Below are positions 1-8,739 of a DNA stretch of 64,000 nt, piece after piece. This stretch comes from JAIXUI01 sp943373175 (GTDB taxonomy: Bacteria; Bacteroidota; Bacteroidia; UBA7662; JAIXUI01), in the NCBI GenBank assembly GCA_943373175.1, contig CALSBM010000003.1:20450-84449 (forward strand), read 5' to 3'. The translations under genes and the position numbers were made by a program. The notes under the pieces were generated by a model. The model was given only the letters and a program-made list of their open reading frames with translations. It had not been told where the DNA came from and searched no databases. Within the stretch, counting starts at the first letter, position 1, and each line of letters opens with the position of its first letter.

Positions 1-451
1 CTTCAAGACCAGCTTTTGCTGCAACATAAGCAGCTTCTCCTTCGAGCGCGAGAGGCACGGCAACGGTAGAGATAAATATCAGCTTTCCTGCTACTTTCTC
101 TCTCACCCATCGTTTGGAGGCTTCACGCCCAACCAGAAAGGCAGATAACGTATTCACTTCCCAAAGTCGCCGGAAGGTGGCCTCGTCGGTAAGTAGGCTG
201 TGGTTCATCGACGCTTGTCCGGCGTTGTGAATTACAGCCTCCGGAAGAAAACCATCATGTTTCATCTTTCTGAACCAGCTTACGACTTCCTGCTCCGACT
301 GCACATCGCAGCAATGATGGTAATAGTGTGGATGAGACCAGTCAGCCTGATGGCGGCTGCAGCCTAACACTTGCCAACTCAGATTCAGGTAGTGTTCGGC
401 TAACGCCTTCCCTAACCCTTTGCTACTCCCAGTGATAGCCAATGTACTCAT
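1..451 (-). CDS. SDR-family NAD(P)-dependent oxidoreductase, N-terminal part (gene runs off the window)
   Basis: The first 150 codons of a classical short-chain dehydrogenase; the 3' end lies beyond base 1. A Rossmann glycine motif TGSSKGLG sits at residues 7-14, NAG at about 76-78, and the YxxxK pair is Tyr142/Lys146. The position 13 residues before the Tyr, normally the catalytic Ser, is Thr129, with Ser128 next to it. The ATG (449-451) overlaps the stop of the upstream acyl carrier protein gene as ATGA, so the two are probably translationally coupled and the SDR may act on an acyl or other group carried by that protein. The substrate cannot be told from sequence. The family call is firm; the link to the carrier protein is inference. 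Confidence 0.85.
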   Translation of the reverse strand, partial: MSTLAITGSSKGLGKALAEHYLNLSWQVLGCSRHQADWSHPHYYHHCCDVQSEQEVVSWFRKMKHDGFLPEAVIHNAGQASMNHSLLTDEATFRRLWEVNTLSAFLVGREASKRWVREKVAGKLIFISTVAVPLALEGEAAYVAAKAGLE

Positions 452-744
452 TGGGGAAGCAGTTCATCGATATAAGCAGCAAAACGACGTACGCTTAAAA
501 ATGGACTAAGACTTCTACTAACAGCCTTTTGATCGGCAAGCACCAACTGAACCCCGTAAGCGTTTTCTAGTTCTTCTTCCATTTCTATCACGATACTGAC
601 CAAAGCCATAGAGTCCAAACTTCCTCCCGAACCAAAAAGCAAAGTGTCGGCACCAGCACTTAAGTCCACAGAAGGCTGATTATAACGATTATAGCGTTCG
701 AGAACCTGTAGGATCAGGTTTTGAAGTTCAACAGCGCGGTCCAT
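448..744 (-). CDS. Acyl carrier protein (phosphopantetheine attachment domain)
   Basis: A 98-residue helical carrier protein. The phosphopantetheine attachment motif GGSLDSMALV places the modified serine at Ser45, with the usual Asp-Ser-Met core. It is longer than a housekeeping AcpP (about 78 residues) and less acidic around the motif, so it is more likely a dedicated carrier for a surface glycan or specialised acyl pathway than the fatty-acid synthase carrier. It overlaps the following SDR gene by 4 nt (ATGA) and starts 9 bp after recO. A promoter-like TAACTTCG (749-756) overlaps the recO stop codon and lies 4 nt before this ATG, so the pair may be transcribed separately from recO. Confidence 0.82.
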   Translation of the reverse strand: MDRAVELQNLILQVLERYNRYNQPSVDLSAGADTLLFGSGGSLDSMALVSIVIEMEEELENAYGVQLVLADQKAVSRSLSPFLSVRRFAAYIDELLPQ

Positions 745-753
745 AGTGCGAAG

Positions 754-1422
754 TTAAGTATTGAACTCGGCCAGAATGTCAAGACTTTTCAGTAAGCCAA
801 ATCCGGGGATATGAAGTTGAAAATAGCGCACTGCGTCTCGCAAGTCGGAAACTGGAAAATTCGTTTCCGATTCAGTAGAAGTTAAAAATCCGGCTTTGGC
901 GTAATGTGCACCGGGTTCCCGGAGTTTATCTATCCTGCCAGTAGTAAGGTTAAACCATCCTTCATCAGTCCACGAAGGGCCGAAGCCAAGTTCTTCAGCC
1001 AATGCCATCATCCAAGAGGGCAGATCTGATGGAAACAATGACCCTTGATCCAGTGCTAAAACCGATTTTACCAGAAACCGATACATAGATTCATCGGCAT
1101 GCTCTGCTTTCAATGATTTGTAAGTCACTTCTGCCATAAGCTGAGCCATCAACATACGCCTTGGATCCGATAACAAGCCACTGAGTAGTGGAGATGCCTG
1201 AAAATCGGATACGGTGCTAAGCCTCGCCCCTGGCTTCTGATAAACGACTACCTGCAGCAGCATCAATGGAAATAAAGCAGGTGTTCCTTTTTTCTTTCTT
1301 CCTTTTACCCCTTTTAGCAAGAAAGATTGTATGCCATGCAACTCGCTATAAACAGTCGCAATCTGGCTGGTGTCTCCATAAGAAACTAACCTCAGAACAG
1401 CAGCACCGGTTTTTTCTAGCAT
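754..1422 (-). CDS. recO: DNA repair protein RecO
   Basis: RecO works with RecR and RecF in RecA loading onto SSB-coated single-stranded DNA. The 222-residue product has the N-terminal OB-fold typical of the family (residues 1-80: TGAAVLRLVSYGDTSQIATVYS, a basic GVKGRKKKG loop, then a LLQVVVYQKPG strand), followed by the helical C-terminal domain. The CxxC zinc cluster found in some RecO proteins is not present. Length is slightly short for the family (about 240). The ATG overlaps the porZ stop codon by one base (TGATG), giving a porZ-recO operon. Confidence 0.85.
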   Translation of the reverse strand: MLEKTGAAVLRLVSYGDTSQIATVYSELHGIQSFLLKGVKGRKKKGTPALFPLMLLQVVVYQKPGARLSTVSDFQASPLLSGLLSDPRRMLMAQLMAEVTYKSLKAEHADESMYRFLVKSVLALDQGSLFPSDLPSWMMALAEELGFGPSWTDEGWFNLTTGRIDKLREPGAHYAKAGFLTSTESETNFPVSDLRDAVRYFQLHIPGFGLLKSLDILAEFNT

Positions 1423-3713
1423 CAGCGAACAACCAGAATTTTGGTTGCGAGGGTTTCTTCGCCCTGAGCATTCATGCTAAAAACAAGATACACGCCTGAA
1501 CGAACTTTTTCGCCAGAAGGGTCTGTGCCGTTCCAGGCGAATGTTCCGCCATTTGCTTTCCCTTGGTAAACCAACACGCCGTTGACATCGGTGATTTTTA
1601 CTAAGGCATCGCGAACAAGCCCGCGAATGCTAATAGGGCCGGTATGGCGGTCGTCAACCGGATTGGGAAATGCCAACACCTGTTGGTTGGTTGTTCCCCC
1701 AACGGTAGCATCAGAACGATAGGAAATAATGCCACGGTCGGTGCCAAAGAATACTTCGCCTGATTGCGGGTCGATGGCGATGCTAAGCACATTATTCGAA
1801 AGCAGGGGGCTGTTTTCGCTGTTGAAGTACCTAATCTGGGTTTGTCCATCAGCCGACATCAACCAAGCACCGTTGTTAGTGCCAAACCACTTGCGGTTGG
1901 CTCCATCAACAGTGATGCAGTTAACAACTTCATTCCCCAACAAAAAGCCAACAAATAATCCTTGCTGAATTTTTATTTGACGGGCGTCGTAATTGCTATT
2001 GCTGAAAACATTGCCCGGATTGAAGAACACTGCCGGGCCTTTGTTAGTGCCTACCCAAACTTGACCTTCCAAGTCTTCAGTAACGCAGTTAACCGTAGGG
2101 TCTGGAAGTCCGCCTAAGCCGGGTTGGTTGGTTATAATGCGATAATCGTTATTCGCTTTGTTGAGCACTACCACGTTACTAAGCCGGTTTCTAAGCCACT
2201 TTTGTCCACGGCTATCTATGGTGAGGCCAATAAATTCATTCAACGATCCAATTCGGACTTTTCTCCAAGTACTATCGGGGGAAAGAATCGCAATTGGATT
2301 TTCAGCACCATAATTCACTACATATAATTCGTTCTGATAATAATCCATTGCACTTATTCTGCATAAGCCAATTCCGGTTATGGGGTCAACAGAACCAGCT
2401 TGAAACTCTAATTGGCTATTGAGTGGCCACCATTGACGGGTAATACCCTGTTCGTCGAATTCATACATTCCAGTGTTCCAACTACCCACGAGCATTCGCC
2501 CCGAACGCCCGGAGGCTCTCGAACAGATAAAATCGAATGTGCTTGTCAGATTTGTTACATTATCTCTTCCTAATGTTTTCCATTCACCGTTCTTGTAAAA
2601 AGAAACCATAGGCGACAGAAAAGCATTATTCCAAGCATCATTAACTCCTCCTGTAACCGATTGTATCTGATTCTGTCCGGTTTTGAGTTCGAAGACCTTC
2701 GCTGTCTTTGGGCCGGTTAACCGAAAATAACGAGCGGTAAATCCATTGAAGCGAATTAGCCCTTCTCCTGCATCTGCCAGCCAGACTACCCCAAACCGGT
2801 CAGAAATACATGATTTAAGGTTTTGAACAACTAATCCTCCGGGGGTTTTAATAGGAAGTTGAAACAGTGTGTCAAAAACAAAACCTCGGTAGTAATTGAC
2901 GGCTGACAGTTTGCCTTTATGAACTTGAAGCGAGTATAAAGAGTTACCGCCTTCGTTAAAACCAAACGCGACTCTTTGACCATTTCGAGCAACTATCAGC
3001 GAGTCACCATTGGCAGTGATTAATTCATTGTTCCAATAAGCCACCTCAAAAAGCCGGGTTCTTCCAAAAAGCTCAAATCGAGTCCAGTTGTTGAAGTCTG
3101 ACATGTTTGCAGCAGAGAAAGGGGCTGAAAGGATTCCGCTGTCGGTGGCGGCATACAATCGTTGGTCGTCGTGGTCTAAACTCCAAACGTTTAGCCTGCT
3201 TCCTCCTGCTCCAATCAGCATGGTATTGCGGAATTCTTTGCGTGCCAAGTCTAATTCAAGAATGCCGAATGAGGTAGCGAGGTAGGCAATGTTGGCCTTA
3301 ATGTGAATTTTATTGATGCGCTTTTGACCGGTCATGTTGCGGAGCTTCAACGCATTTAGATTGATGAACTTCCGCTTCATGGAGCGGTCGTCCACTAAAT
3401 CAACATTGCCGTTATCGTAGGCTACAATCAACAGTTTGTACTCATCCGAATACTTTATACTGCTGATGCCGAGGTCGCTTAATCCTTCGATGCGAGTGAT
3501 GCGCTCCATCTCGCCGGTTTCCCGTTCGTAATAAAGCAACATTTCTTCTGTGCCAAGATAAATGCCGTTTTCAGACTCAGCAAGACCGATTCCATTCAGC
3601 GAAGGCAAATGAACCCTCCATTGCCCAATTGCTACCTGTGCGGCATCCTGTGCCATGGCTGACCAGGCTCCAAATAGCCAAATTAATAACCATGTGAACT
3701 TTATTGTTCTCAT
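1422..3713 (-). CDS. porZ: Type IX secretion system protein PorZ
   Basis: A 763-residue exported protein. Signal peptide about residues 1-21 (hydrophobic LLIWLFGAW, cleavage after AMA). Mature N-terminus GQWRVHLPSLNG, then two beta-propeller regions of two-component-regulator type (repeats such as GLSDLGISSIKYS, ATSFGILELDL, WVGTNKGPAVF, WFGTNNGAWLM, FFGTDRGIISYR). The C-terminal domain from about residue 680 (FPNPVDD...GVYLVF...KILVV) has the T9SS sorting-domain pattern. PorZ is a component of the cell-surface attachment complex that handles T9SS cargo in Bacteroidota. A CATCTTTG box lies 4 nt before the ATG. It heads an operon with recO. Confidence 0.88.
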   Translation of the reverse strand: MRTIKFTWLLIWLFGAWSAMAQDAAQVAIGQWRVHLPSLNGIGLAESENGIYLGTEEMLLYYERETGEMERITRIEGLSDLGISSIKYSDEYKLLIVAYDNGNVDLVDDRSMKRKFINLNALKLRNMTGQKRINKIHIKANIAYLATSFGILELDLARKEFRNTMLIGAGGSRLNVWSLDHDDQRLYAATDSGILSAPFSAANMSDFNNWTRFELFGRTRLFEVAYWNNELITANGDSLIVARNGQRVAFGFNEGGNSLYSLQVHKGKLSAVNYYRGFVFDTLFQLPIKTPGGLVVQNLKSCISDRFGVVWLADAGEGLIRFNGFTARYFRLTGPKTAKVFELKTGQNQIQSVTGGVNDAWNNAFLSPMVSFYKNGEWKTLGRDNVTNLTSTFDFICSRASGRSGRMLVGSWNTGMYEFDEQGITRQWWPLNSQLEFQAGSVDPITGIGLCRISAMDYYQNELYVVNYGAENPIAILSPDSTWRKVRIGSLNEFIGLTIDSRGQKWLRNRLSNVVVLNKANNDYRIITNQPGLGGLPDPTVNCVTEDLEGQVWVGTNKGPAVFFNPGNVFSNSNYDARQIKIQQGLFVGFLLGNEVVNCITVDGANRKWFGTNNGAWLMSADGQTQIRYFNSENSPLLSNNVLSIAIDPQSGEVFFGTDRGIISYRSDATVGGTTNQQVLAFPNPVDDRHTGPISIRGLVRDALVKITDVNGVLVYQGKANGGTFAWNGTDPSGEKVRSGVYLVFSMNAQGEETLATKILVVR

Positions 3714-3717
3714 ATCC

Positions 3718-3725
3718 CAAAGATG
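3718..3725 (-). promoter_or_regulatory. Putative -7 promoter box of porZ
   Basis: Reads CATCTTTG on the minus strand, one mismatch from the Bacteroidota -7 consensus TAnnTTTG, and ends 4 nt before the porZ ATG. If used, the transcript would have almost no leader. Confidence 0.35.
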
Positions 3726-4082
3726 GGAGAAAGACGCGGGAAATAGATTTTGCGTATATGCTTAACAAAAATCTGCTCTCTCAGATTATGTTATGTGTAC
3801 TGCCCGACAAGAATTTACAGCGCAACAGCTTGTGAAAATTAATGCTAAATCGAGACTACTTTAATTAACAAGGCGAACAAGATTAATTTACTTGTAAGAC
3901 TTGAGAATTGCGAACAAGTATTACCTATCGCAAGGGGGAAGCATCGACTGACCTACGCCAGCACTTTCGTTTCTAGCACTTGAAGCTCAATTAACATTTC
4001 CCAATTAACCATTAGGGAAAAGAGAAATGCGAAAATGGCAATCAATCAGACTGAACGCGAACAAATTCCGGAAAGAGTAGGC
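3726..4082. other. Intergenic stretch without a recognised gene
   Basis: About 360 bases between the porZ start and the terminator of the NlpC gene. Frames are broken by many stops and I see no tRNA-like fold, no repeat and no conserved peptide. Apart from the flanking promoter box and terminator, nothing can be supported here. Confidence 0.5.
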
Positions 4083-4114
4083 AAAAAAAAGAGCCGCGCT
4101 GTTTAGCGAGACTC
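4083..4114 (-). terminator. Rho-independent terminator of the NlpC/P60 gene
   Basis: On the minus strand GAGTCTCGCT-AAAC-AGCGCGGCTC forms a 10-position stem (one mismatch, one G-T) followed by eight T. The TAA stop of the NlpC gene (4103-4105) lies in the loop. Confidence 0.75.
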
Positions 4115-4675
4115 ATTCGGTGCCGAAGGGTCGTCACTCAAACCGAGGAAACGACCGGCACGATAAAAATATCGTTTGTAGTAAGGCTCTTTTAAATCGG
4201 AGATTTTTACTCCTTCCGAGGTAGAAGCATGAATGAATTTGCCATCAGACAGATACATGCCAACATGAAAAATGCCTCCTTTTCGAGCGAAAAACAACAA
4301 ATCGCCCTCTTGTAAGTCAGTAACAGAAACCGGTACAACCTTGCGGAATAAATCGCGGGATGAGCCGGTGATTTTTACGTTGAAAGCCTGTTCATAGATT
4401 AAGGCAACGAACCGGGAACAGTCTATGCCAAAGATGTTGTTGCCACCAAGTCGGTAAGGCATTCCAATCCATTCAGTAAATGCCTGATAGATTGCGGGTT
4501 TCTTGATTTTTACCGGATCTAAGCCATACTTACGCGCTTGCTTGTGGATATAGACAGTGTCGTAGTAAACCGGTGCGGATGGTGCAGATTCTGTGTAACC
4601 GCCTCCAACTGCCTGCGCATGAACTCCACTCATGCCAAGAAGGAAAAAAGCTAATACAAACAGAATTTTACGCAT
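4103..4675 (-). CDS. NlpC/P60 family cysteine peptidase (cell-wall hydrolase)
   Basis: A 190-residue exported protein with a signal peptide (residues 1-20, cleavage after VHA) and a C-terminal NlpC/P60 domain. Catalytic Cys86 is in GIDCSRFV, His137 in FHVGMYLSDG and the third polar residue, His149, in FIHAS; the GMPYRLGG motif precedes the Cys. Such enzymes cleave the D-Glu-diaminopimelate bond of peptidoglycan stem peptides in the periplasm. It is transcribed alone: a terminator overlaps its stop, and a CATCTTTG box with TTG 18 bases upstream lies 29 bases before the ATG. Confidence 0.88.
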   Translation of the reverse strand: MRKILFVLAFFLLGMSGVHAQAVGGGYTESAPSAPVYYDTVYIHKQARKYGLDPVKIKKPAIYQAFTEWIGMPYRLGGNNIFGIDCSRFVALIYEQAFNVKITGSSRDLFRKVVPVSVTDLQEGDLLFFARKGGIFHVGMYLSDGKFIHASTSEGVKISDLKEPYYKRYFYRAGRFLGLSDDPSAPNESR

Positions 4676-4703
4676 AAGCAGGGTAGGCCTTTAATTGAGC
4701 CTA

Positions 4704-4732
4704 CAAAGATGGGTTTTTTTTCGTAAATTCAA
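4704..4732 (-). promoter_or_regulatory. Putative promoter of the NlpC/P60 gene
   Basis: Minus-strand CATCTTTG (4711-4704) with a TTG 18 bases upstream, matching the Bacteroidota -33/-7 arrangement with one mismatch in the -7 box. It lies 29 bases before the ATG. Confidence 0.4.
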
Positions 4733-4747
4733 GCCAAATCCTGAATT

Positions 4748-5215
4748 ATGAAAAGGTTAAAATTGAAATTCTCGATACTGGTAGTTTTAGTTATCGGTGT
4801 ATTTACGGTTGCCAGTGGGCAAAAAACACGTCCCGGTTTATCGGATGCTTCTGCCGTACTCAAGGTGATGATGTTGCAGCAAAATGCGTGGAACAAAGGC
4901 AATCTTGAGGGTTTTATGGCAGGCTACTGGAAAAATGATTCATTACTTTTCATCGGGAAAAGAGGGCCTTCTTACGGGTGGGAACCAGTGTTTAAGAATT
5001 ACAAAAAATCCTATCCCGACGCCGAGGCTATGGGAACTCTGCAATTCCAAAAGCTTGACATCAGAATGCTTTCTCCACGAAATGCCTGGGTAATGGGACG
5101 CTGGGAACTTACCCGAAAGGACAAATCACTGGGCGGATGGTTTACCTTATTAGTTGAGAAAAAGGCCGGACAATGGGTTATTGTCGCAGATCATACCAGT
5201 TCCGATCCTGAGTAG
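4748..5215 (+). CDS. DUF4440 / SnoaL-like (NTF2-fold) exported protein
   Basis: A 155-residue protein with a signal peptide (residues 1-24, cleavage near ASG-Q). The mature part fits the NTF2-like DUF4440 pattern: a first helix with LQQNAWNKGNLEGFMAGYW, the KNDSLLFIG strand, then WVMGRWEL and GGWFTLLVEKKAGQWVIVADHTSS. Members are small cone-shaped domains with bound ligands or no known activity, and no catalytic residue can be assigned here. Its stop abuts the stop of the convergent M14 gene with no spacer. Confidence 0.8.
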   Translation: MKRLKLKFSILVVLVIGVFTVASGQKTRPGLSDASAVLKVMMLQQNAWNKGNLEGFMAGYWKNDSLLFIGKRGPSYGWEPVFKNYKKSYPDAEAMGTLQFQKLDIRMLSPRNAWVMGRWELTRKDKSLGGWFTLLVEKKAGQWVIVADHTSSDPE

Positions 5216-6898
5216 TTATTGCTGTCCCATAATCCGACCCACCGGATACCGTAAATGGCTTGTTTCGTAATAAGGACTGTTGCGGTAAATCCATAAGAGT
5301 ACTGCTTGTCCGTCTTTTCTTTTTTCTCTTCCGGGAGGAAATGCTTTTTGAAAAGCTGAATTCAATTCCGGGCGGCTTTTCAATAATTCAGCGGCCAGAT
5401 CTTCAAACACATAATCCGAGAAATACTCCTTTTGTTGGAGTATTGCATCAAAGAAGTTCCAGTTGAAGTAACTATCGGTAGCTTGAGGTTCCAACAGATG
5501 CACCAACAATTTACCCAGTGGTTGTTGAACCGGAATAATCCAATCGCCGGGCTGTAACGTATAGCTATAAATACTATCCGACACTTTCACTTCCTTATGA
5601 AGGTAGTGTCCTTCATAAGGCCTGGTTCCGCTCTGATAGTCCAGAATCCGGTAAAAATTTAGGGTAATTAAGCTGTCCTTACGAACTTCTCGGTATCGGA
5701 TGCCGTGGTCGTTTAATCGAACTCTCACTTTTTCCCAAGCTCTAGGAACGATGTAAGCTTGAGGAACCCTTACTTCTGTTGTGGCAACAGCATAAGGATA
5801 CCAAGGAATAAAACGTGCCCAAGGTTTATCCCTTTGGTAACGAAGCCGAGGATAATCGCCAATAACACTTGGTTCATAAACCGATTCATATCCATGGAAG
5901 AAAATACTGTCGCGGCGTTTAAGGTCTTCTTTCCAGCCAACTACTTCCTTTTTCGGTACGGCATTCAGCCAAGAATCAGCTTTCCGAGCCAAGCGAATGA
6001 CTTTGCTATATGCAGGTAACACCTGTAACAACGTATCTAAGAATGCTTGTTGAGCCAAAACTCGTTCTGGATAAGGTTTGAGCATGTGGGTTTCGGTTAC
6101 AAACCCAATAGTTCCACGAAGTGCAGCATATCCGGTGGTAAAACGAGGCGATTCTAGAAAAGCTGTAATTCCAGAATCAGGAACTTCTTTTATCGAATTC
6201 ACATAAGGCACCATTTCCGAAATTCGGCGGTATAAATCCGGACATATTCTATCATGGAGTACCTGTGCGAGTTGTCCACCGAGTTTATCCCTTTGTGTAG
6301 CAATGAGTGTCATAACTGCAGGATAGTCAGCACCATTGCTGGTGTGTGTGTCCACAAAAACATCGGGGTTAAAGCGTTGGAAAAGCCTTGCTAAAGTTCT
6401 TGCATTACGGCTGTCGGCTTTAATCATATCGCGGTTGAGGTCCAAATTCTGACCGTTACCCCTGAATCCGTAAGCTTCCGGACCATTTTGGTTGGCCCTG
6501 GAAAAGGCATTACGATTCAACATGCCTTCTATATTATATACGGCAACTATACAGACCTCCACACCCAATGAAGCAAACCGAGGGTCGGAAACCCATTGGT
6601 GCGCGAGCCGGGTACACGCATCTATGCCTTCCGGTTCACCTGGATGAATGCCATTCAACACCAACAGCCTTAAGGCATTCGGTTTTCTACTGGTGAGGCT
6701 AACTAAGGTTAAAGGAAGTCCGGCATCGGTTTCTCCAAATGACTCTATTTTTACCGTTTTCGGATGTTTTTGGGCTAATCCCTGATAGAATTGAAGCAAC
6801 TGCCGGTAATCCGGCGATTGCTGCGTATTCCACTCAGTGATTTGAGCTGAAGCTAATGTTTCCACAAAAACTAAAAAGAGTATCCAAAGCCACTTCAT
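5216..6898 (-). CDS. M14-family zinc carboxypeptidase, exported
   Basis: A 560-residue secreted metallopeptidase. Signal peptide residues 1-19 (ASA-Q). The M14 zinc site is complete: His85 and Glu88 in IHPGEPEG, His185 in VDTHTSNGAD; the catalytic Glu is Glu269 in FVTETHMLKPY. The conserved NLDLNRD segment (151-157) supplies substrate-carboxylate-binding Asn/Arg. About 260 residues follow the catalytic domain, probably a beta-rich extension common in Bacteroidota M14 proteins. Substrate is unknown; peptide or peptidoglycan peptide cleavage at the C-terminus is likely. A TATTTTTC box (6902-6909) lies 3 nt before the ATG. Confidence 0.88.
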   Translation of the reverse strand: MKWLWILFLVFVETLASAQITEWNTQQSPDYRQLLQFYQGLAQKHPKTVKIESFGETDAGLPLTLVSLTSRKPNALRLLVLNGIHPGEPEGIDACTRLAHQWVSDPRFASLGVEVCIVAVYNIEGMLNRNAFSRANQNGPEAYGFRGNGQNLDLNRDMIKADSRNARTLARLFQRFNPDVFVDTHTSNGADYPAVMTLIATQRDKLGGQLAQVLHDRICPDLYRRISEMVPYVNSIKEVPDSGITAFLESPRFTTGYAALRGTIGFVTETHMLKPYPERVLAQQAFLDTLLQVLPAYSKVIRLARKADSWLNAVPKKEVVGWKEDLKRRDSIFFHGYESVYEPSVIGDYPRLRYQRDKPWARFIPWYPYAVATTEVRVPQAYIVPRAWEKVRVRLNDHGIRYREVRKDSLITLNFYRILDYQSGTRPYEGHYLHKEVKVSDSIYSYTLQPGDWIIPVQQPLGKLLVHLLEPQATDSYFNWNFFDAILQQKEYFSDYVFEDLAAELLKSRPELNSAFQKAFPPGREKRKDGQAVLLWIYRNSPYYETSHLRYPVGRIMGQQ

Positions 6899-7002
6899 GC
6901 CGAAAAATAAGAGTTGTGAACCAGCCTTTTGGCCAGAAGGAGCTTAATTACGTTAATATCAACACGCTAAAAACGAAAAACCAAGCGTACTTCGTTGTTT
7001 TG

Positions 7003-7010
7003 TATCTTTC
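7003..7010 (+). promoter_or_regulatory. Putative -7 box of the barrel-protein gene
   Basis: TATCTTTC, one mismatch to TAnnTTTG, 8 nt before the ATG at 7019. It favours 7019 over the in-frame TTG at 6995, which would be upstream of the box. Confidence 0.35.
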
Positions 7011-7018
7011 CCCTTCAA

Positions 7019-7765
7019 ATGAAACGCCTCGGTTTTAGTCTTTTACTCATGTTGGTTTCGGTGTTGAATGCCAATGCACAACTGGAATTGGAGAACAATG
7101 AGGTAGAGACCATGCTGCCACAAGGGATTGCAGGCGGAATTGGCATTCACAACACCGGTTGGTATGTTGGAGCACGTTATTTACTCAGTAAGGACGGTGA
7201 TACCGACTGGCTTATGGAGTTCGATTTTTCGAGGAATAAGCACCCAAAGGAGTTTAGAAACCCCAATACAGCCTACATCAATTCCCGACCATTTGTATTC
7301 GGAAAGCTCAACGATTTTTTCAATGTTCGGCTTGGCGGAGGCCAAATCCGAACTTTGTTTGACCGTTCGGAAAAGAATGGAGTAGAAATTCGGTGGAATT
7401 ATTCCGGAGGGCTAAGCATGGCACTGCTCAAGCCTGTTTACTTAGATTTCATTTACTCCAATCCGGGAGATCCGGGAGCGGATGTACGTTCAGAAAGAGC
7501 TACATACGAAAAGTTCTTTACCGGCCAGATTTACGGAGCCTCCGATTTTTCAAACGGGCTTAGCCAGATTGCTTTTCAACCAGGAGCTTATCTTAAGACA
7601 GGAATGATCTTCGATTTTGCCTCTTTTAACGACGATATTCGATTTCTTGAATGCGGTGTAACGGTGGACGGTTATTTCAAACCGGTAGAAATCATGGCAA
7701 TAGAGTCAAACAGTTCGATATTTGTGTCGTTTTATGTAGGGCTTCACTTCGGTGGGCGCTGGTAA
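7019..7765 (+). CDS. Probable outer-membrane beta-barrel protein, function unknown
   Basis: A 248-residue exported protein. Signal peptide MKRLGFSLLLMLVSVLNANA with cleavage before Q. The rest alternates polar and hydrophobic residues with many aromatic strand ends (GWYVGARYLL, WLMEFDFS, FNVRLGGGQI, IRWNYSGGLSMALL), ending in FVSFYVGLHFGGRW; a terminal aromatic is typical of barrel proteins. I recognise no enzymatic motif. I chose ATG 7019 because it gives a clean signal peptide and a -7 box precedes it. lipA starts 6 bases after the stop, so the two are probably co-transcribed; a functional link is not evident. Confidence 0.75.
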   Translation: MKRLGFSLLLMLVSVLNANAQLELENNEVETMLPQGIAGGIGIHNTGWYVGARYLLSKDGDTDWLMEFDFSRNKHPKEFRNPNTAYINSRPFVFGKLNDFFNVRLGGGQIRTLFDRSEKNGVEIRWNYSGGLSMALLKPVYLDFIYSNPGDPGADVRSERATYEKFFTGQIYGASDFSNGLSQIAFQPGAYLKTGMIFDFASFNDDIRFLECGVTVDGYFKPVEIMAIESNSSIFVSFYVGLHFGGRW

Positions 7766-7771
7766 TTTATC

Positions 7772-8641
7772 ATGCAAGACATCTCCAACCCAACTTCTGA
7801 AGTTCGCCGCAAAAAGCCTGAATGGCTGCGGGTGAAACTTCCCACAGGAAAAGAATACCTGAGTGTTCGCAAAATTGTGGACGATCATAAACTTCACACC
7901 ATTTGCGAAAGCGGAAATTGTCCTAATATGGGCGAATGCTGGGGTGCTGGAACCGCCACTTTTATGATTCTTGGCAACGTTTGTACCCGTGGTTGTTCCT
8001 TTTGTGCCGTTGCTACTGGCCGGCCTACAGAACTAGACCTCGATGAACCGTTCCGCGTTGCTGAAGCCGTGAAGCTGATGGGGGTAAAACACTGCGTTAT
8101 TACTTCTGTCAACCGCGATGAACTTAAGGATAAAGGAGCTTCAGTTTGGGCGGCTACTATTCGGGAAGTGAAAAGGCTGAGTCCAACCACAACCATCGAA
8201 ACCTTGATTCCGGATGTTAAAGGCGATTGGGACGCACTCGAAATGATTTGCAGAGAGCGCCCAGAGGTAATCTCGCACAACATGGAAACCGTGAAGCGAT
8301 TGTATCGAAAAGTTCGTCCTCAGGCGCGCTATGAACGTAGCTTAGAGCAGATTCAGCGCATAAAGAACATGGGGTTGAGAACCAAATCGGGCATTATGCT
8401 TGGTCTTGGAGAAACCGAAGCCGAAGTCCTTGAAGCGATGGACGATTTGCTCGCTCATGGTTTGGATGTGTTAACGTTGGGCCAATACCTTCAGCCAACT
8501 AAACTTCATTTAGAGGTAGAACGCTTCATTACACCGGATGAGTTTGCTTTCTACAAAAAAGTAGGGTTAGAAAAAGGCTTTAAGTATGTGGAAAGTGGGC
8601 CGTTGGTTCGTTCCTCCTACCACGCTGAACGCCACATTTGA
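7772..8641 (+). CDS. lipA: Lipoyl synthase LipA
   Basis: Radical-SAM enzyme that inserts two sulfurs into octanoyl groups on the lipoyl domains of 2-oxoacid dehydrogenases and the glycine cleavage system. Both iron-sulfur clusters are visible: the auxiliary cluster Cys45, Cys50, Cys56 (CESGNCPNMGEC) and the radical-SAM CxxxCxxC at Cys71, Cys75, Cys78 (CTRGCSFC). The C-terminal SGPLVRSSYHAE carries the conserved serine that ligates the auxiliary cluster. Length 289 is normal. It follows the barrel-protein gene by 6 bases. Confidence 0.96.
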   Translation: MQDISNPTSEVRRKKPEWLRVKLPTGKEYLSVRKIVDDHKLHTICESGNCPNMGECWGAGTATFMILGNVCTRGCSFCAVATGRPTELDLDEPFRVAEAVKLMGVKHCVITSVNRDELKDKGASVWAATIREVKRLSPTTTIETLIPDVKGDWDALEMICRERPEVISHNMETVKRLYRKVRPQARYERSLEQIQRIKNMGLRTKSGIMLGLGETEAEVLEAMDDLLAHGLDVLTLGQYLQPTKLHLEVERFITPDEFAFYKKVGLEKGFKYVESGPLVRSSYHAERHI

Positions 8642-8693
8642 GTTAACAGTACTTTCTGCCAGCATTGGCAGAGCACCATCTGTGGCGTGAATC

Positions 8694-8727
8694 TTGGCCA
8701 AGGAGAGCGAATAAATGGCTATTTTCG
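8694..8727 (+). promoter_or_regulatory. Putative promoter of secA
   Basis: TTG at 8694-8696 and TATTTTCG at 8720-8727, spacer 23, ending 12 nt before the ATG at 8740. One mismatch to TAnnTTTG. Its position supports the 8740 start. Confidence 0.4.
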
Positions 8728-8739
8728 CCTCTAGTTTTT

